The notes beneath the pieces are model-generated. The model did no database searches. It was not told where the DNA came from and saw only the letters and a list, made by a program, of their open reading frames with translations. Shown piece by piece: positions 59,868 to 64,000 of a DNA stretch of 64,000 nt. Source of the DNA: Pseudopedobacter alpinus (lineage in GTDB: Bacteria > Bacteroidota > Bacteroidia > Sphingobacteriales > Sphingobacteriaceae); NCBI RefSeq assembly GCF_042684645.1, contig NZ_JBHULV010000052.1, positions 62,001 through 126,000 on the forward strand, given 5' to 3'. The position numbers were made by a program, and so were the translations under genes. Each line of letters starts with the position of its first letter. The first letter of the stretch is position 1.

Positions 59868-60782
59868 ATGCAAAAAGTAAAATTCAAAAACAGAAATTGG
59901 GACACAGTAGCCAATCTTCATTTGCCCGACAATTTTGATGAAACACAAAATTATCCCACTATTGTTTGCGTTCATCCGGGAGGTAGCGTAAAAGAACAAA
60001 CCGCTGGTTTGTATGCAGGGAAACTTGCCAAAAAAGGGTTTATTGCTTTGGCTTATGATGCTTCTTTTCAAGGCGAAAGCGGTGGAGAGCCAAGATATTT
60101 TGAAGACCCTACCAGTCGTGTAGAAGACATAGGCTATGCCGTAGATTATCTTACTACATTAAATTTTGTAGATAAAAACCACATCGGTTTATTGGGCATT
60201 TGTGCAGGCGGTGGTTATGCTGCAAATGCAGCATTAAAAGAAAGGCGAATAAAAGCTGTGGCAACAATTTCAGGAGTAAACATAGGCAGAGCATTCAGAG
60301 AAGCAAATTTCTTGGAAACATTAGAAGCAGTTGCAACGCAACGAACTGCGGAAGCCAACGGAGCAGAGCCGATGATAACCAATTGGACACCCAATTCTTC
60401 CGAAGAAGCAAAACAGGCAGGCATAAGCGACCTGGATATGTTAGAGGCTATTAATTATTATAGAACGCCAAGAGGCGAATTTCCGACTTCAAACAATAAA
60501 TTACTTTTTGAAAGTATGCCGAACTTAACAATGTTTGACGCTTTTCATCTCGCTGATTTTTTGCTCACACAACCTTTATTGATTATCGTTGGCGACAAAG
60601 TTGGTTCTTTCGGTTCTTACAGAGATGGCTTTGACTTATACAAAAAAGCCGCTTCTAAAAACAAAAAAATCCATATCGTAAATGGTGCAGGTCATTATGA
60701 TTTATACGACAAACCCGAAGCAATAACAGAAGCATTAGATAAATTAGTCACATTCTTTCAGGAAAATCTTTTGCAGAAATAA
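59868..60782 (+). CDS. Alpha/beta hydrolase with cysteine nucleophile
   Basis: 304 residues from MQKVKFKNRNWDTVANLHLP (ATG 59868-59870). Alpha/beta hydrolase features: TIVCVHPGGSVKEQTAGLYA (oxyanion region), AYDASFQGESGGEPR, the nucleophile elbow LLGICAGGGYAANA with Cys in place of Ser, LLIIVGDKVGSFG (acid) and NGAGHYDLYDKPE (His). A Cys elbow is known in dienelactone hydrolase and YcjY-like proteins. Substrate unknown. Its stop overlaps the next ATG (TAATG). It is the first gene of a three-gene cassette ending with an AraC regulator, which suggests inducible detoxification or catabolism. Confidence 0.88.
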   Translation: MQKVKFKNRNWDTVANLHLPDNFDETQNYPTIVCVHPGGSVKEQTAGLYAGKLAKKGFIALAYDASFQGESGGEPRYFEDPTSRVEDIGYAVDYLTTLNFVDKNHIGLLGICAGGGYAANAALKERRIKAVATISGVNIGRAFREANFLETLEAVATQRTAEANGAEPMITNWTPNSSEEAKQAGISDLDMLEAINYYRTPRGEFPTSNNKLLFESMPNLTMFDAFHLADFLLTQPLLIIVGDKVGSFGSYRDGFDLYKKAASKNKKIHIVNGAGHYDLYDKPEAITEALDKLVTFFQENLLQK

Positions 60783-61141
60783 TGACTTTTTTTCTAAAAA
60801 TAGTCGGAGTGATTTTGCTTATTGGAGGTTGTGTTCTAACGTACAAACCAAACCTAATCAGCAAAATTCCTTTGCCCGAAAACCCATATCAGATGATTGA
60901 AATGCGGGTAAGATGGGGATTTCTAATTGGATTAGGGATTTTGTTCATTTTTTTCAATCAATGGAGTGATTGGAAATTAACGGTATGTGCATTATTGTTT
61001 TTCCTAACTTTGGGAATTATCATAGCCCGATTATTCGGGTTTGTTTTAGACGGTTTTTTTTCAAAACAATTACTTTGGCTAACCATAGAAGTTGTTGTAT
61101 TAATTATCTTTGGAATTTTATATAGATATGCAGACCATTAA
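60782..61141 (+). CDS. DUF4345-like membrane protein
   Basis: 119 residues with four membrane helices (FFLKIVGVILLIGGCVLTY, WGFLIGLGILFIFF, LTVCALLFFLTLGIIIARLF and LLWLTIEVVVLIIFGILY). Size, topology and the ARLFGFVLDG segment fit DUF4345, a family often placed with regulators and small enzymes. Function unknown. Overlaps the hydrolase by one base and the AraC gene by 14. Confidence 0.72.
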   Translation: MTFFLKIVGVILLIGGCVLTYKPNLISKIPLPENPYQMIEMRVRWGFLIGLGILFIFFNQWSDWKLTVCALLFFLTLGIIIARLFGFVLDGFFSKQLLWLTIEVVVLIIFGILYRYADH

Positions 61142-62039
61142 TTCTTTATCTGAATTTCATCGCTTACTATCCATTCCACCACCTTCACATCCGTTGGTAA
61201 GTGTGGTTTTAGTTTCTGAAATACACGCTGTAAATTCTGATTTTTGGAAACATTTTTCTACTGATTTTTATACAATATCTCTAAAAAATAATATCCATTC
61301 CAAAGTGAAATATGGACAGCAATATTATGATTTTGACAAGGGAACAATGATTTTTACTGCACCTAAACAAGTCCAATCTGTTAAACTAGATAAAACCAAT
61401 TCTTTTAACGAAACGTTTGGTACTGGATATGTATTGTTTTTTCATTCTGATTTTCTGAAAAAACACCCATTGCAAAGCACAATAAAAAATTATGGTTTCT
61501 TTTCCTATTCCATAAATGAAGCTTTACATCTTTCTGAACAAGAAGAAAAAAATGTCATTGAGATATTTCAAAAAATAGAGAAAGAATACCAGCATATTGA
61601 CAAGCACACACAAGACATTATTCTGTCGCAAATTGATTTGCTTTTGAACTATTGTAATCGTTTTTACGAACGGCAATTCATTACCCGAAAAGTTGTAAAC
61701 AATGATTTACTTTCTAAAATGGAAAATCTTTTGAATGATTATTTTAATACTTCGAAAACAGTAAAAAACGGATTGCCAACAGTTGAATATTTAGCCAATC
61801 AACTTCATTTTTCTGCAAATTATTTAAGCGATATGTTGCGTTTGCTAACAGGACAAAATGCTCAACAACACATTCACGAAAAACTCATAGAAAAAGCAAA
61901 GGAAAAACTTTTAACGACAAACTTATCCGTAAGTGAAATTGCCTACGAATTAGGTTTTGAGCAATCACAATCATTCAACCGACTTTTCAAAAAGAAAACT
62001 GAAATGTCACCCTTGAAGTATAGAAATTCGTTTAATTAA
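61128..62039 (+). CDS. AraC family transcriptional regulator
   Basis: 303 residues from MQTINSLSEFHRLLSIPPPS. The N-terminal half is a cupin-like sensor (DKGTMIFTAPKQVQSVKLDK, YVLFFHSDFLKKHPL). The C-terminal ~100 residues hold two HTH units: VEYLANQLHFSANYLSDMLR and LSVSEIAYELGFEQSQSFNR LFKKKTEMSPLKYR. It probably controls the hydrolase-DUF4345 genes it overlaps. The ligand is unknown. Confidence 0.9.
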   Translation: MQTINSLSEFHRLLSIPPPSHPLVSVVLVSEIHAVNSDFWKHFSTDFYTISLKNNIHSKVKYGQQYYDFDKGTMIFTAPKQVQSVKLDKTNSFNETFGTGYVLFFHSDFLKKHPLQSTIKNYGFFSYSINEALHLSEQEEKNVIEIFQKIEKEYQHIDKHTQDIILSQIDLLLNYCNRFYERQFITRKVVNNDLLSKMENLLNDYFNTSKTVKNGLPTVEYLANQLHFSANYLSDMLRLLTGQNAQQHIHEKLIEKAKEKLLTTNLSVSEIAYELGFEQSQSFNRLFKKKTEMSPLKYRNSFN

Positions 62040-62120
62040 ATTTTCCGTTACCGACTTTTGTATTTTTTTTCATACACAGCAGAAAACTGAAAGCCACATA
62101 TCGCCAACACACGCTATGAG

Positions 62121-62429
62121 TGGTCTGTGAGAACACAGACCACGGGATGAAATGACTGAATAGCCTGTTTGGTTTGTTTCCATCGGTCTGTGTCACTCAA
62201 TGACTGAAATTTCTTTTCCTCGGTTTGTGTCTTCACAGACCGAAATTACGAACATTTGATTATTTTATAAAAGGAAGTTTATGTTATATGGGAAAGGAAG
62301 GGAGAATAAATGAGTGGTCTGTGAGGACACAGACCACGGGATGAAATGATTGAAATTTATTTTACTTGGTCTGTGTCTCCACACATCGAAACTTAATTAA
62401 CAAAAATGGTCTGTGAGGACACAGACCAT
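62121..62429. repeat. Cluster of GGTCTGTG hairpins
   Basis: Three clear palindromes TGGTCTGTG-AGRA-CACAGACCA at 62121-62142, 62315-62336 and 62407-62428, plus a variant CGGTTTGTG-TCTT-CACAGACCG at 62221-62242 and decayed pieces near 62184 and 62367. Spacing is irregular (about 100, 94 and 92 bp start to start), with related text between them (CCACGGGATGAAATGA twice). It is not CRISPR-like because spacers are not uniform and the unit is palindromic. No gene is present. Confidence 0.85.
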
Positions 62430-62440
62430 GGATGTCAAAA

Positions 62441-62473
62441 ACAAAAACAGCCCACGATTTTAACCGTGGGCTG
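62441..62473 (-). terminator. Terminator for the AsmA-like gene
   Basis: Nine-pair stem CAGCCCACG / CGTGGGCTG; on the minus strand it is followed by TTTTTGTTTTTG. It lies 156 bp beyond the stop of the gene at 62629. Confidence 0.75.
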
Positions 62474-62628
62474 CTTGCTTAAACTCATTTTAGGTTTTGC
62501 GTTAGGGATGGAAATGGATACCGGCTTGTGGCTAATGCTTTGTGAAGTATGAATGTACAGCCCGACCCTTTTTTCAAGGGGAACGCCCCAATTTTTTCAA
62601 TTGGGAAACACCCAAAGAATGAAAATCC
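62474..62628. other. 3' region of the AsmA-like gene with a conserved-looking element
   Basis: Contains GCGTTAGGGATGGAAATGG (62500-62518), ACCGGCTTGTGGCTAATGC (62520-62538) and a segment with CAAGGGGAACGCCCC (62575-62589). Similar text is, as I recall, frequent downstream of genes in Bacteroidota. No ORF is convincing here. Confidence 0.45.
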
Positions 62629-64000
62629 CTATTCCAAAGGTTTTATTTCTTCCTCTTCCTTCTCCTTTTTTTTCTCTTCCCTTTTCAGCTGTCTCTTTTC
62701 TTTTCTTGCCTTTAGTGTTTCCTTAATAGAAGAAAAAGCATCCTTAGCATCGTTAACAATACTACCAACCCTTACTGCACTTTTTCGTAATTTATCTTCT
62801 TTCTCTCTACTTACACCTACACTTTCTTTTAGGCCTGTAAAGAGCGATTGCCATAAATAGTTAAAAAATGAAGCGTAATAAGGTCTTTCATAAAATATAC
62901 GACCAGTTATAAATTCGCCTTTTTTGGATGGATTTTGAGTATTAATGATAAATTTATTGGCCAAAGAAGAAATAAAGCCTTGGCTTTTTAGCGTTCCATC
63001 ATCCTCTCTTTTAAGTATATCTACATTTAAATCATCATAATAGAATTGCGTGGTTCCACTTGCTGTATTTTGATTGGCTTTTGCAGAGAAACTTAGTTTT
63101 TTAACATTAACAGCATTAATTTTTGCCATGCCTAACGGAGTAACTATTGTATTTAAAATTTTCCCATCAAAGGCACCAACTTCTCCACTATAGTCAAACT
63201 CGCCTATCTTACTATTCATATAAAATTTAAGCGTTAAATTTAAAGGTGCTTTGCCAAATATGTAAGTATTTACTTTGGCTATCATTAAGCTGTTTTTAGC
63301 TAAAGATGCGCTATCATTAGTTACGTTAGTTATTTTACCATTCACATTTTTAAAATCTATGCGTCCGGTTTTTTTGCTTTTAGCATCAAATTCAGAATAG
63401 CTGATGTCAACGTCTTTTAAGTTTAATTCCTTTATCCGCATATCTAATGCTAATTTAAGTAGCTGTTGATGAGGAAATTTTCCGGTTTTGTTAGATCTGT
63501 GTTTTTGGTAAGCATTATTGTTATAAACATCTACACGGGCCTTATTTATAGATAAAGATTGTGCAAAAAGTCTTTGTTGTTTTAAAAATAAATCAAAGTC
63601 AACATCCTTAATTACAATGTTATTAAACTCTAAATCAAACCTGTCTTTTGCGTAACCCACTTTCTTATAAAATGGCACTTTTCCTAATCTGGGCTTTAGT
63701 TTAACATCGTTTAATACTAATTCATTTTTTAATGTAGAAAAACTTAAATTATTCATTTCTACATAATACAAACTATCTGGCGTAGCAATTTGATATTTAT
63801 TAATGTCGATTTGAACGTTTTTGGTATAATACACTCGTGATTTATCTTGCGAAGAAAGCGAATCAATTAATAAATCATTTATTTTTATATTGAGGTTTTT
63901 GAGCGAGGTTTGCTTTTCTACTTTATTGCTTTTATTTACAAAAGTAAAATCAACATCTTGTAAGCTAATACTATTAATTTTTAATTCTTTAAAAACGTCT
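62629..64000 (-). CDS. AsmA-like large envelope protein, C-terminal part (runs off window)
   Basis: 457 codons are visible; the frame is open to position 64000 and the start lies beyond it, so a GTG start at 63834 should not be used. The visible part is made of repeating beta-strand units (VDFTFVNKSNKVEKQTSLKN, LVLNDVKLKPRLGKVPFYKK, NVNGKITNVTNDSASLAKNS, LKFYMNSKIGEFDYSGEVGA), as in AsmA/DUF748-type proteins of the inner membrane and periplasm involved in envelope lipid homeostasis. The last ~60 residues are charged (KETLKARKEKRQLKREEKKK). Family placement is by overall pattern only. Confidence 0.7.
   Translation of the reverse strand, partial: DVFKELKINSISLQDVDFTFVNKSNKVEKQTSLKNLNIKINDLLIDSLSSQDKSRVYYTKNVQIDINKYQIATPDSLYYVEMNNLSFSTLKNELVLNDVKLKPRLGKVPFYKKVGYAKDRFDLEFNNIVIKDVDFDLFLKQQRLFAQSLSINKARVDVYNNNAYQKHRSNKTGKFPHQQLLKLALDMRIKELNLKDVDISYSEFDAKSKKTGRIDFKNVNGKITNVTNDSASLAKNSLMIAKVNTYIFGKAPLNLTLKFYMNSKIGEFDYSGEVGAFDGKILNTIVTPLGMAKINAVNVKKLSFSAKANQNTASGTTQFYYDDLNVDILKREDDGTLKSQGFISSLANKFIINTQNPSKKGEFITGRIFYERPYYASFFNYLWQSLFTGLKESVGVSREKEDKLRKSAVRVGSIVNDAKDAFSSIKETLKARKEKRQLKREEKKKEKEEEEIKPLE

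Noticed and set aside
62121..62429. Possible CRISPR array
   Set aside because: Units are palindromic, spacing is irregular, related text is repeated between them, and no cas genes are present.
62549..62860. 103-codon plus-strand ORF rich in Phe, Ser and Leu
   Set aside because: Antisense to the Lys/Glu-rich tail of the AsmA-like protein; hydrophobicity is a by-product of that repeat.
63832..63834. GTG start for the AsmA-like gene
   Set aside because: The reading frame remains open and protein-like from there to the window edge at 64000, so the gene is simply cut by the window.

Overview
The window looks like a draft-assembly segment from a Bacteroidota chromosome, most likely Sphingobacteriaceae (Pedobacter-like). 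The evidence is the low G+C, promoters of the Bacteroidota TTG-N19/20-TAnnTTTG type, weak or absent Shine-Dalgarno sequences, and lineage genes: gldC, the alternative GlmU-like enzyme, DUF4835 in the bamD-rpoZ-coaBC-recN run, DUF2490, CheB/CheR next to hybrid kinases, and a fadN-fadA-fadE set. Two N-runs (4693-4711, 6726-6729) mark assembly gaps. No rRNA, tRNA or CRISPR array was recognised. Layout. 1-2327 (minus): a partial UDG-family protein, a DUF2490 protein and dihydroorotase. 2374-6886: the most unusual locus. Two exported-type proteins share an almost identical N-terminal half but have diverged HExxH metallopeptidase-like C-terminal halves. Each is followed by a different small exported partner gene, and each is bounded upstream by an assembly gap and the same 148-bp start of a DEAD-box helicase gene. 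6730-12080 (plus): DEAD-box helicase, small membrane protein, gldC, ccmB/ccmC/ccmD-like genes, glutamate dehydrogenase. 12530-21107: ung, a TPR-like membrane protein, lysS, an outer-membrane lipoprotein, a YceH-family protein, an MFS transporter, a long-chain acyl-CoA ligase. 21221-23409 (minus): iscS-iscU-iscA. 23529-30026 (plus): mce, a GAF/DHp-only protein, rpmE type B, the GlmU-like enzyme, tpiA, prmA, an mpl-like Mur ligase, an XRE regulator. 30289-40895 (minus): RGG-tailed DEAD-box helicase, fabI, the bamD-rpoZ-coaBC-DUF4835-recN operon, uvrD. 40983-44423: a TPR/DHp-only sensor-like protein divergent from two tiny exported peptides that both end in TWD, then an M20 dipeptidase. 44515-51678 (minus): a six-gene signalling operon (REC-PAS-kinase, CHASE3-type hybrid kinase with three receivers, REC, CheR, CheB, REC). 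51912-58426 (plus): MarR regulator and fadN-fadA-fadE beta-oxidation genes, interrupted by a four-helix-bundle (IVP) gene embedded in repeats. 58571-58899: a decayed toxin-antitoxin pair. 59868-62039: a tightly overlapping hydrolase-DUF4345-AraC cassette followed by a cluster of GGTCTGTG hairpins. 62629-64000: 3' part of a large AsmA-like protein. How it fits together: most genes are housekeeping (pyrimidine, lysyl-tRNA, Fe-S, peptidoglycan, CoA, outer-membrane assembly) or lipid metabolism (FabI, acyl-CoA ligase, FadN/A/E, methylmalonyl-CoA epimerase). Accessory interest lies in the duplicated metallopeptidase-like locus, the TWD peptides beside a kinase-like protein lacking an ATPase domain, the decayed TA pair, the IVP insertion and several intergenic repeat families. 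At least three genes show apparent one-base losses in or beside A/T runs, so sequencing error should be considered alongside genuine decay.
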